Origin: Lachnospiraceae bacterium
GTDB lineage: Bacteria; Bacillota; Clostridia; Lachnospirales; Lachnospiraceae
Reading direction: 5' to 3'
DNA: 20,396 nt
Assembly: GCA_017463035.1 (NCBI GenBank)
Contig: JAFTPY010000192.1
Span: forward strand, 1-20,396
Below the pieces are notes generated by a model. It was given only the letters and a program-made list of their open reading frames with translations, made no database searches and was not told the origin of the DNA. Position 1 is the first letter of the stretch, and the number at the start of each line of letters is the position of its first letter. Shown here one piece after another: positions 6,102-13,509 of this stretch. The translations under genes were made by a program, and so were the position numbers.

Positions 6102-7694
6102 ATGAATGCAAAGGAAATTATTTTAAACGGAAAAGCTGCTCTCGGTATTGAGTTCGGCTCTACCAGAATCAAGGCTGTATTAATCGGAGAGAATCACGAG
6201 ACTCTGGCTCTCGGTACTCACGACTGGGAGAATCGTCTGGTAGACGGTATCTGGACCTACACCTTAGAGGATATCTGGGGCGGTTTGCAGGATTGTTACG
6301 CAAGCATGGTTGCGGATGTAAAGACAAAGTACGACGTAGAGGTGACCAAGCTTTCCGCCATCGGTTTTTCCGCAATGATGCACGGCTATCTGGCATTTGA
6401 TAAGGATGATAATTTATTGGTACCGTTCCGTACCTGGAGAAATACCATTACGGCACAGTCCAGCGCGATTTTGACGGAGAAGTTAGGCTTTAACATTCCG
6501 CAGAGATGGAGCATTTCCCATCTGTATCAGGCGGTGTTAAATAAAGAAGAGCATGTAAAGGATGTGGCGTTCTTTACCACCCTTGCAGGTTATATTCATT
6601 ACAAGTTGACCGGTGAAAAGGTACTGGGTGTAGGCGATGCTTCCGGTATGTTCCCGATTGATGCAAACACCAATGACTACAACCGGAAGATGGTAGCGCA
6701 GTTTGACGAGCTGATGGCAGGGGAAGGCTTCTCCTGGAAGCTGGCTGATATCCTTCCGAAGAGTCTCAATGCAGGTGAAGCGGCAGGTGCGTTGACTGCT
6801 GAGGGAGCGAGGCTCCTGGATGTGTCCGGTAAGCTGTGCGCAGGCATTCCGCTTTGTCCGCCGGAAGGTGACGCAGGTACCGGTATGGTAGCAACCAATG
6901 CGGTAGCGGTAGGCACCGGTAATGTATCCGCAGGTACGTCTATTTTCTCCATGATTGTTACCGAGAAGGACTTGGACGGCGTACACGAGGAAATCGACAT
7001 GGTAACCACGCCGGACGGTAAGCCGGTAGCCATGGTACATTGTAATAACTGTACCTCCGATTTAAATGCATGGGTAAATCTGTTCAAGGAATTCGCGGAT
7101 ACCTTCGGCATGAGTGTAGATATGAACGATTTGTACGGAACCTTATACCGCAAGGCTTTGGAAGGCGACGCGGATTGCGGCGGACTGGTTTCCTTTAACT
7201 ACTTCTCCGGAGAGCCGGTAACCGGTTTTGCGGAAGGACGTCCGATGTTTGTTCGTAAGCCGGATGCGAAGTTCAGCTTGGCAAACTTCATGAGAACCCA
7301 CATTTTATCTTCCCTTGCAACCATCAAGATCGGTAACGATATTTTGATTAAGGAAGAGGGCGTAAAGGTAGACTGCATTATGGGGCACGGCGGTCTGTTT
7401 AAGACTCCGGTGGTTGGTCAGAAGCTTCTGGCAGCGGCGCTTAATACTTCCGTAACCGTTATGGATACCGCAAGTGAGGGTGGTCCGTGGGGTATGGCTG
7501 TACTGGCAGCATACATGGCAAACAAGGCAGAAGGCGAGACCTTAAGCGCATACTTAAACGATAAGGTATTCGCAGGTCAGACCGGCACTACTTTAGCACC
7601 GGATGCTGCGGATGTAGCAGGCTTTGATGCATTTGTAGAAAACTACAAGGCGTGCTTTGCGGCTGAGCACGGTGCAGTGGATAACTGGAAATAA
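6102..7694 (+). CDS. FGGY-family carbohydrate kinase (ribulokinase/xylulokinase type)
   Basis: A 530-residue cytoplasmic ATP-dependent sugar kinase of the sugar-kinase/actin fold. The phosphate-1 motif is GIEFGSTRIKAVLI (15-28), with Glu where most family members have Asp. The catalytic-base region is PPEGDAGTGM with Asp257, and the adenosine/second phosphate region is MGHGGLFKTPVVGQ (427-440) followed by TASEGGPWGMAVLAAY. Length and pattern match a group of gut Firmicutes and Bacteroidetes kinases annotated as xylulokinase or alternative ribulokinase, so a ketopentose such as L-ribulose or D-xylulose is the likely substrate; the sequence alone does not decide. The ATG at 6102 has AAAGGAG 8 bases upstream; the in-frame TTG at 6075 has no such site. 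No transporter or isomerase gene lies next to it here. Confidence 0.87.
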   Translation: MNAKEIILNGKAALGIEFGSTRIKAVLIGENHETLALGTHDWENRLVDGIWTYTLEDIWGGLQDCYASMVADVKTKYDVEVTKLSAIGFSAMMHGYLAFDKDDNLLVPFRTWRNTITAQSSAILTEKLGFNIPQRWSISHLYQAVLNKEEHVKDVAFFTTLAGYIHYKLTGEKVLGVGDASGMFPIDANTNDYNRKMVAQFDELMAGEGFSWKLADILPKSLNAGEAAGALTAEGARLLDVSGKLCAGIPLCPPEGDAGTGMVATNAVAVGTGNVSAGTSIFSMIVTEKDLDGVHEEIDMVTTPDGKPVAMVHCNNCTSDLNAWVNLFKEFADTFGMSVDMNDLYGTLYRKALEGDADCGGLVSFNYFSGEPVTGFAEGRPMFVRKPDAKFSLANFMRTHILSSLATIKIGNDILIKEEGVKVDCIMGHGGLFKTPVVGQKLLAAALNTSVTVMDTASEGGPWGMAVLAAYMANKAEGETLSAYLNDKVFAGQTGTTLAPDAADVAGFDAFVENYKACFAAEHGAVDNWK

Positions 7695-7728
7695 GAAGAT
7701 TCCCCTACATAATATCATGTGATAATAC

Positions 7729-7786
7729 ACCTCCGAAGTGCGTAAACTGTTACTATTACAGTTTGCATGCTTCGGGGGTATTTTTT
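7729..7786 (+). terminator. Long hairpin with T-run overlapping the DUF6512 start region
   Basis: ACCTCCGAAG (7729-7738) pairs with CTTCGGGGGT (7770-7779) and, inside, AAACTGT (7744-7750) with ACAGTTT (7758-7764). ATTTTTT follows and runs straight into the ATG at 7787. It has the form of the kinase gene's intrinsic terminator, yet the only ribosome-binding-like sequence for the next gene (GGGGG, 7774-7778) lies in its right arm. Confidence 0.82.
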
Positions 7787-8302
7787 ATGAATGATTTAAA
7801 AAAGTTTTGTGTGATCGGCTTCTTTGTAACCACCGTACTTGGGATTCTGTCCCACTTTGTTTACGACTGGACGGGCGGAGGTTTCCTTGTTGGCCTGTTT
7901 TTTCCGGTAAACGAGTCTACCTGGGAACATATGAAGCTTTTATTCTTTCCTATGTTTTTGTTTGCGCTGGTGGCGGGAAAAAGGATGGAACGTCAGTATC
8001 CCTGCATTTATAACGCCATGTTTACCGGGATTTTGGTAGGACTGGCGCTGATTCCGACCTTGTTTTATACTTATTCCGGTATCTTGGGATTTTTTGTGGA
8101 CTGGGTCAACATTGCGGTATACGTCATCAGTGTGCTTGTGGCGTATTTGGTGGTGTACCGGGTGGCAATGACCTGTAAGAATAAAGATTCCAAAGTGTTA
8201 CGAATCGTGATGTATGTGTTGGTGGCTGCTTTTATGATATTTACGGTATATCCGCCTGAACTCGGGCTGTTTCAGGTACCGCCAACCGAGGGAAAGAGGT
8301 AA
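7787..8302 (+). CDS. DUF6512-family integral membrane protein
   Basis: A 171-residue protein with about five hydrophobic segments (roughly 7-24, 44-60, 74-95, 100-130 and 139-158). The segment FFPVNESTWEHMKLLFFPM (about 39-57), with conserved Asn-Glu-Ser-Thr-Trp-Glu-His inside a membrane context, is the hallmark of the family I know as DUF6512 in Lachnospiraceae and other Clostridia. No function is established. The start at ATG 7787 is preferred over an in-frame TTG at 7763, but either start has its ribosome binding region buried in the hairpin at 7729-7779. The gene is 92 bases after the kinase gene. No clear terminator follows it. Confidence 0.78.
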   Translation: MNDLKKFCVIGFFVTTVLGILSHFVYDWTGGGFLVGLFFPVNESTWEHMKLLFFPMFLFALVAGKRMERQYPCIYNAMFTGILVGLALIPTLFYTYSGILGFFVDWVNIAVYVISVLVAYLVVYRVAMTCKNKDSKVLRIVMYVLVAAFMIFTVYPPELGLFQVPPTEGKR

Positions 8303-8405
8303 AAGAAGTGGTGGTGTAGATGGGGCAATGGCGCATCGAAAGAAGGGAAGAAGGTTGCCGGTATACTCTTAAATAGTAAAAATGTAAATTTAAAGGTAAA
8401 TGATA

Positions 8406-8435
8406 TTGACAATACGGGTAAATGCGTGATAATAT
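8406..8435 (+). promoter_or_regulatory. Promoter of the lipoprotein operon with GTAAAT repeats
   Basis: TTGACA (8406-8411) and TAATAT (8430-8435) with an 18-base spacer. GTAAAT occurs at 8384, 8396 and 8418, and its complement ATTTAC at 8449-8454, forming with GTAAGCTGA (8440-8448) a small inverted repeat near the start of transcription. Spacings of 12 and 22 bases would place the direct copies near the same face of the helix, so these could be operator sites. Confidence 0.6.
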
Positions 8436-8488
8436 ATAGGTAAGCTGAATTTACTATTTGATTTACACACAACGAGGAGGATACCATT

Positions 8489-9841
8489 ATGAAACGCAAA
8501 GGACTCTATGTATTGGCAACAGCAGCAATGTTAGTACTGGTGGCAGGCTGTGAAAATAATCAGGAAGAGAACCCACAGAATCAGGTAACGGAGATTACCA
8601 CACCGACGGAGGCTCCGGAAGCAACCGCCACCCCGGAACCGACGGCTACTCCTGCGCCCACGGCGACACCGGTACCGGCAAACTATATGGAGGCCAACGG
8701 GATTGAGGTGTTGGGTGCAGGCTGGCATACCTGTAAAGGCTTTATTATAAATGAATTGGATGAGAACGGAAATCCGATTCTGGAGCTGGCAGATCGCGAA
8801 TATGGCTTTGAAGTTACGGAAGAACTGCAAGACGATGTAAAGGTTATAAAAGCAGAATTACACGCGAAGCCGTATGTGCATGAGCATGGAGGTATGACAA
8901 GCTCCTGCATGGGTGGCTTTGTGGATTTACAGACAGGAAAGGCGTTTTTACCGATGGACGCAAACTTGCTGCAAACCACACTTTTAAAGCAAGAGGATAA
9001 AGAATATGAGTTACAGCTTTCATTTGAGTTTGAATTTCCGTCTGTGACCAGTCCGTACTACACGGAAACGTATACGTTGGTGTGTCCGTCGGATTATGAA
9101 GATGCGGGGTTTTATTTGACCGGATTTAATAATGATGAGGAGGCATTTGCAGAGCGTTTCGGTTTTTGGAAGAAGCTGAACTTTATCCGTCACGGCGAGT
9201 CGGACTTATTGGTTTTCGGCGTGAATAAGGGATTGGCAACCGAGCCGGAGAAGAAAACGGCAGAAGGAGCGGAACTGGCAGAGGAGAACTATTTTGAAGC
9301 AAACGGTCTGACTACAAGGGGAGAAGGACGTGTTCGTTATCTCGGAACGGAACTATTCCAGAGAAGGAATAGTGAGACCGGCTTGTGGGAGACGGTTTCG
9401 GTGGAGACTAAGGAAGTGGAAGTTGGGTTCTCTGTAACGGAAGAGTCATTGGGAGACGGAGCCAAATGTATCAAAGGAACCTTTAGCTATGATGATGAAG
9501 GAAGCGAGAATGAGTACCGGGGCGTCTCCAGCAGAACCGGTGTTGTGGATAAGCGGACAGGTTTGGTATATCCTACTCAAGTCTATAATTTGGCAGGAAG
9601 CTATGTGTTAGAGAAGGAAGGAGAGCAATTTTCTATATTGGTCGGAAGAGAATATGTTGAAGAGGTAAACGGACGTGTTGATGTTACAATCTCCGTGATC
9701 TGCCCGGAAGAATATGATGATCTCGTTTTTTATCTGACAGGAAATTATATGACGGAAGAGGTGGATTATTCTAAGAAAGTTGAAGTGAGCTCGATTCGTG
9801 ATATTGAGCACGGAGAGTCCGATTTAGTGTTCCTTCGATAA
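8489..9841 (+). CDS. Secreted lipoprotein with duplicated module (paralogue 1)
   Basis: A 450-residue lipoprotein. The signal peptide MKRKGLYVLATAAMLVLVAGC has lipobox LVAGC with lipidated Cys21. Residues 38-64 are a Thr/Pro/Ala-rich linker (repeats of TATPEP and TATPAP) that would hold the body away from the membrane. The body is two related modules, about 65-247 and 267-450. Each starts NY(M/F)EANG, has a CP-x-(D/E)Y-(E/D)-D ... FYLTG motif (199-212 in the first) and ends HGESDL. I recognise no enzymatic signature; a surface ligand-binding or structural role is a guess. Ribosome binding site CGAGGAGG lies 8 bases before the ATG. The next gene is a close paralogue in the same operon. Confidence 0.85.
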   Translation: MKRKGLYVLATAAMLVLVAGCENNQEENPQNQVTEITTPTEAPEATATPEPTATPAPTATPVPANYMEANGIEVLGAGWHTCKGFIINELDENGNPILELADREYGFEVTEELQDDVKVIKAELHAKPYVHEHGGMTSSCMGGFVDLQTGKAFLPMDANLLQTTLLKQEDKEYELQLSFEFEFPSVTSPYYTETYTLVCPSDYEDAGFYLTGFNNDEEAFAERFGFWKKLNFIRHGESDLLVFGVNKGLATEPEKKTAEGAELAEENYFEANGLTTRGEGRVRYLGTELFQRRNSETGLWETVSVETKEVEVGFSVTEESLGDGAKCIKGTFSYDDEGSENEYRGVSSRTGVVDKRTGLVYPTQVYNLAGSYVLEKEGEQFSILVGREYVEEVNGRVDVTISVICPEEYDDLVFYLTGNYMTEEVDYSKKVEVSSIRDIEHGESDLVFLR

Positions 9842-9880
9842 AAATGTTAATCATAACATATTACAAAGGAGAGTGTGATT

Positions 9881-11254
9881 ATGAAGAGAAAAGGACTGTA
9901 TGTATTGGTAACAGTAGCTATGTTAGCATTAGCAGGATGCGGAAGTAATCAGGGAGAAGAGAACCCAAAGAATCAGATAACAGAGGCTATCACGCCAACG
10001 GATGTACCGGAAGCAACTGCCACCCCGGAGCCTACCGCTACCCCGGCACCGACTGCGACACCGGTACCGGCAAACTATATGGAGGCGAATGGAATTGAGG
10101 TGCTGGGCGCGGGTTGGCATACCTGCAAGGGCTTTATTGCAAATGAATGGGACGAGAACGATAATCCGATTCTGGAGCTTGCAGACCTTGAATACTGTAT
10201 GGAAGTTACGGAAGTGGAAAATGACGGAATTACGAAAGTGATAGAAGTAGAATTGCATGCAAAGCCCTACGTAAATGAGTATGGTGGCCGCTCCGGATTT
10301 ATTATGGGAGGTTTTGTGGATTTAAAGACAGGGAAGTCTTTTGTGCCGGTAGATATAAACTATCTGCAAACCACTTTTTTAAAACGAGGGGAGGAAGTAG
10401 TTGGGTTACAACTTGCTGAAATGCTTGAGTTTCCGTCTGTAACTTATCCGTACTATACGGAGCGTTTTACCTTGGAGTGTCCGGCGGATTATGAGGATGC
10501 AGGCTTTTATTTGACGGGATTTACTTATGATTGGGAGGCTTATACAGAGCGTTCGGATACTTGGAAAATGTTAAACTATATCCGCCACGGAGACTCGGAT
10601 ATGGCAGTGTTTGGTGTGAATAAGTGCCTGGCAACCGAGCAGAAGAGGCCGGTAGACGGTGCGGAGCTTGCCGAAGAAAATTATTTCGAGACAAACGGTT
10701 TGACCGCCAAGGGTGAAGGAACCTATACCTGGCTGGGGATGGAAGCTACACGAAAGTGGAACGAAGAAGCGGGGTACTGGGAGTCGGTTTCTTTGGAAGA
10801 GAATGAGTTTACGTTTACGATTTCTATCACGGAGGAGTCCTTGGGAGACGGAACCAAGATGATTAAAGGAACTTTTATTGAGACGCTATATATGGTGTCC
10901 GAGGATGAAGTGAAGATACCATACAAAAAGTATGGTATTGCAGAAAAGAAGACCGGTCTGGTGTATTGCCCGCGAACCTATAGTTTGGCAGAACCGTATG
11001 TGCTGGAGAAGGACGGAGAGGAGATTTCTATATTAGTGGGAATGGAGATTGTTGAGGAAGAGTTGGGTGACGGCAAGATAGACTCCAGGACAACCTTTAC
11101 GTTGATTTGTCCGGAAGACTATAATGATGCGGTATTTTACCTGACTGCTGATGTAGAGATAGATGAGGATGAACATACGTATTTCAATGAATCGGAAGTG
11201 TTCTCCTTGAACGAGCTGAAGCATGGCGATTATGAGCTGATGTTCTTCCAATAA
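9881..11254 (+). CDS. Secreted lipoprotein with duplicated module (paralogue 2)
   Basis: A 457-residue lipoprotein with lipobox LAGC and lipidated Cys20. It is closely similar to the preceding gene over its whole length: the same start MKRKGLYVL, the same Pro/Thr linker and a near-identical stretch ANYMEANGIEVLGAGWHTCK after it. The same two modules are present (first about 64-247, second from NYFETNGL near 269), with CPADYEDAGFYLTG in the first and CPEDYNDAVFYLTA in the second. Similarity is highest at the N-terminus and falls toward the end, where paralogue 2 carries small insertions. The ATG at 9881 is chosen because AAAGGAG is 9 bases upstream; a GTG at 9875 is too close to it. It follows paralogue 1 by 39 bases, with only a small ATGTTA/TAACAT hairpin between them. 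Function unknown. Confidence 0.85.
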   Translation: MKRKGLYVLVTVAMLALAGCGSNQGEENPKNQITEAITPTDVPEATATPEPTATPAPTATPVPANYMEANGIEVLGAGWHTCKGFIANEWDENDNPILELADLEYCMEVTEVENDGITKVIEVELHAKPYVNEYGGRSGFIMGGFVDLKTGKSFVPVDINYLQTTFLKRGEEVVGLQLAEMLEFPSVTYPYYTERFTLECPADYEDAGFYLTGFTYDWEAYTERSDTWKMLNYIRHGDSDMAVFGVNKCLATEQKRPVDGAELAEENYFETNGLTAKGEGTYTWLGMEATRKWNEEAGYWESVSLEENEFTFTISITEESLGDGTKMIKGTFIETLYMVSEDEVKIPYKKYGIAEKKTGLVYCPRTYSLAEPYVLEKDGEEISILVGMEIVEEELGDGKIDSRTTFTLICPEDYNDAVFYLTADVEIDEDEHTYFNESEVFSLNELKHGDYELMFFQ

Positions 11255-11299
11255 ACAAGATGTAATACAGCGTAGAATTGGGCGGGGAAAAGTTAGTGC

Positions 11300-11328
11300 T
11301 TGTATTTTTAAATTACTTATGATATGAT
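11300..11328 (+). promoter_or_regulatory. Promoter of the ABC-F leader
   Basis: TTGTAT (11300-11305) and TATGAT (11323-11328) with a 17-base spacer. Transcription would begin near 11335 and produce a leader of about 445 bases before the ABC-F start codon. Confidence 0.55.
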
Positions 11329-11334
11329 GAGGAT

Positions 11335-11605
11335 AACAAAAAGAAAGGCGCAGTTTGCGTAAGGTGAGGCAATGAGTAGCAGATAGTTTACTTCGGACAT
11401 GACAAACAGGATTGATAGAAGCCTAGGAGATAGGTTTGTTTGTGTATGCCGAAATCAGACTATCGCACTGAATTACCGAGCCTTAAAGCGGTGTTTTGTG
11501 GAGCGCGTGGCGCAGGAGGTTGTAAAGATTTCCGGTCTCACAGACACGTAAATAGGTTTGATTTGTGTAAGTCTGCTTTCGGTAACGGAGGCAGACTTTG
11601 TTGCA
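11335..11605 (+). promoter_or_regulatory. Attenuator-like structured leader of the ABC-F gene
   Basis: Four elements are visible. First, a four-codon frame ATG AGT AGC AGA TAG (11372-11386) follows AAGGTGAGG. Second, an 83-base hairpin at 11382-11464: GATAGT/ACTATC, TTCGG-CAT/ATG-CCGAA and ACAAACA/TGTTTGT; the stop of the tiny frame is in its left arm. Third, CAGAC + ACGTAAAT (11541-11553) can pair with ATTTGTGT + GTCTG (11561-11575). Fourth, GTCTG is also part of a 13-pair terminator-like hairpin at 11569-11598 with a GTAA loop, followed by TTTGTT. The third and fourth are mutually exclusive. This is the layout expected of translation-dependent attenuation, as known for several ABC-F resistance genes. 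The T-run is weak. Confidence 0.6.
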
Positions 11606-11614
11606 TCTTAGAGA

Positions 11615-11744
11615 TGTGTAGACGGTGCTACGCACCTGTCACTCCCCGTGACTTTGTCATGAGGTCGTGTATTTGTACGCATGACTGTGCAACTGTATGA
11701 GAGCAAGCTCTCACAGTTTCTCGCATGCGTACGATGTCTACACA
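11615..11744 (+). repeat. Palindromic element before the ABC-F gene
   Basis: TGTGTAGAC (11615-11623) and GTCTACACA (11736-11744) enclose GGTGC/GCACC (11624-11636), GTCAC/GTGAC (11638-11652), GTACGCATG/CATGCGTAC (11675-11683 and 11724-11732) and an inner AACTG..TGAGAGC/GCTCTCA-CAGTT hairpin (11691-11718). GTCATG/CATGAC (11656-11661 and 11680-11685) offers an alternative fold. It contains no credible gene and resembles a miniature mobile or REP-like element, although it may act as part of the leader RNA. Confidence 0.65.
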
Positions 11745-11779
11745 CAGTATGATACATCAGGCTTCGGTTAGGAGGCACT

Positions 11780-13333
11780 ATGTTACAAATTAAAAATTTA
11801 ACCATAACCCATAAAAAGGATTTGCGTACCATCGTACAGAACTTCTCTCTGGTATTAAACGACGGAGACAAGGCGGTAATGATCGGAGAGGAAGGCAACG
11901 GAAAGTCCACGGTGCTAAAGTGGATTTATAATCCGGAGTTGGTGGAAGATTACGCCGAGGGACAGGGAGAGCGTATTTTAAACCGGGAGCGTCTGGGGTA
12001 TCTGGCTCAGGAGCTGCCGGCGGAGCATAAGGAAAAGACCTTGTACGAGTACTTTTCCGAGGAGCCGGCCTTTTGGGAGCAGACGCCGAAGGATTTGAGT
12101 AAAATGGCGGGAGAGTTTGGTCTTACCACGGAGTTTTTCTACGGGGATCAGAAGCTGGCGACTTTGTCCGGCGGTGAGAAGATTAAGGCTCAGTTGTTGC
12201 GGCTGTTGATGGCGGAGCCGACGGTGTTGCTCCTTGACGAGCCGTCCAATGATATTGATATTGAAACATTGGAATGGTTGGAGCGGTTTATCCTTGGCTG
12301 GCCACACATTGTACTTTATATTTCTCATGACGAGACTCTCATTGAACGTACTGCCAACATGGTTATTCATATGGAGCAGTTAAAGCGGAAGACCGAGAGT
12401 CGGTATACGGTGGCAAAGATGCCTTATGAGCAGTATATCGAGGAACGGAAGGCGGGAATGGAGCGGCAGGAGCGGTTGGCGCAAAACGACCGGAGGGAGA
12501 AGGAAATCCGGGACGAGAAGTTGCGGAAACTGGAGCAGAAAGTGGGAAGCAGGCTGGATAACATTTCCAAGGCAGAACGGGATTTTATCGGCGGCTCCAT
12601 GAAAAAGAAAATGAAGGCTGTAAAGAGCATGGAAAAGCGGTTTGAGAGGGAAGACGAGGCTATGACCGAGATGCCTGAGGCGGAAGAGGCAATCTTCTTT
12701 AAGCTGGGGGATAAGGAGTCAAAGGTACCTGCCGGAAAGACCGTCATTGAGTATAGCCTGGACTGCCTTAAAACACCGGACGGGGAACGGGTGCTGGCAA
12801 GAGATATCAAGCTTTTGGTCCGGGGCTCGGAGAAGCTTTGCTTTATCGGAAAGAACGGTGCAGGAAAGACAACCTTGCTACGAAAGCTGGCAGAGGAACT
12901 GCTTGCCAGGAACGATATCCACGCCGAGTATATGCCGCAAAATTATGAGGATCTGCTTGATTTAACCATGACTCCGGTGGACTTTCTGGATACCACCGGG
13001 GACAAGGGGGAGCGTACCCGGATTCGTACCTACCTCGGTTCCTTAAAGTATACCGCAGACGAAATGGACCATCCGATGTCTGAACTGTCCGGTGGACAGA
13101 AGGCGAAGGTGTTACTTCTTAAGATGAGTCTGTCCAAAGCAAATGTGCTGATTCTGGACGAGCCGACGAGAAACTTTTCTCCGTTATCCGGCGGTGTAAT
13201 CCGAAAGCTTCTTTCCGAGTTTCCGGGAGCCATACTCAGTATTTCCCACGACCGAAAGTACATGGAGGAAGTGTGTGATACGATTTACAGGCTGACGGAG
13301 GAGGGACTTGTAAAAGTGGAGAAGGAATCGTAG
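11780..13333 (+). CDS. ABC-F family ATPase (ribosome-associated)
   Basis: A 517-residue cytoplasmic protein with two ABC ATPase domains and no membrane segments, which defines the ABC-F class. Domain 1 has Walker A GEEGNGKST (36-44), signature LSGGEK (129-134) and Walker B VLLLDEPSND (149-158). A charged linker (about 215-300, rich in Glu, Lys and Arg) corresponds to the P-site tRNA-interaction motif region. Domain 2 has Walker A GKNGAGKTT (357-365), signature LSGGQ (436-440) and Walker B VLILDEPTRNFSPLSG (456-471). ABC-F proteins act in the ribosomal E site, and some protect against antibiotics or rescue stalled ribosomes. The EPTRNFSPLSG stretch marks a particular Firmicutes subgroup whose role I do not know. 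Ribosome binding site AGGAGG at 11770-11775. The long leader suggests regulation by translation state. Confidence 0.9.
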   Translation: MLQIKNLTITHKKDLRTIVQNFSLVLNDGDKAVMIGEEGNGKSTVLKWIYNPELVEDYAEGQGERILNRERLGYLAQELPAEHKEKTLYEYFSEEPAFWEQTPKDLSKMAGEFGLTTEFFYGDQKLATLSGGEKIKAQLLRLLMAEPTVLLLDEPSNDIDIETLEWLERFILGWPHIVLYISHDETLIERTANMVIHMEQLKRKTESRYTVAKMPYEQYIEERKAGMERQERLAQNDRREKEIRDEKLRKLEQKVGSRLDNISKAERDFIGGSMKKKMKAVKSMEKRFEREDEAMTEMPEAEEAIFFKLGDKESKVPAGKTVIEYSLDCLKTPDGERVLARDIKLLVRGSEKLCFIGKNGAGKTTLLRKLAEELLARNDIHAEYMPQNYEDLLDLTMTPVDFLDTTGDKGERTRIRTYLGSLKYTADEMDHPMSELSGGQKAKVLLLKMSLSKANVLILDEPTRNFSPLSGGVIRKLLSEFPGAILSISHDRKYMEEVCDTIYRLTEEGLVKVEKES

Positions 13334-13423
13334 TATGCGGATGGATGACATGTGGTAGACGTTACCGGAAATTCGCAGGCTAATTTGTTTGTATTCAAAA
13401 AGTCAAGCAAACCCTCCGTTGAT

Positions 13424-13445
13424 TTGCTATAGTATACTTAAGCAA
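13424..13445 (+). promoter_or_regulatory. Operator-like palindrome over a -10 box
   Basis: A 22-base imperfect palindrome: TTGCT (13424-13428) and AGCAA (13441-13445) flank AGTATACT (13431-13438), with 9 of 11 half-site positions symmetric. It contains TATACT (13433-13438), a good -10 box; the -35 side is weak. A repressor or autoregulator of the AraC-GGDEF gene could bind here. Confidence 0.5.
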
Positions 13446-13509
13446 TGAAGGAACCCGATTCATTGACAAAGAAGCGCTTCTTTTGGGGAAAAGAGAAAGA
13501 GGGTATCGT

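Noticed and set aside
11335..11605. T-box, 6S RNA or known riboswitch
   Set aside because: No T-box GGTGG-ACC motif and no long rod with a central bubble spanning the whole leader could be made out; the following gene is not an aminoacyl-tRNA synthetase or transport gene.
11440..11700. 86-codon frame in the ABC-F leader
   Set aside because: It runs through the attenuator stems and the palindromic element, has no ribosome binding site, and its composition is rich in Cys and Arg.
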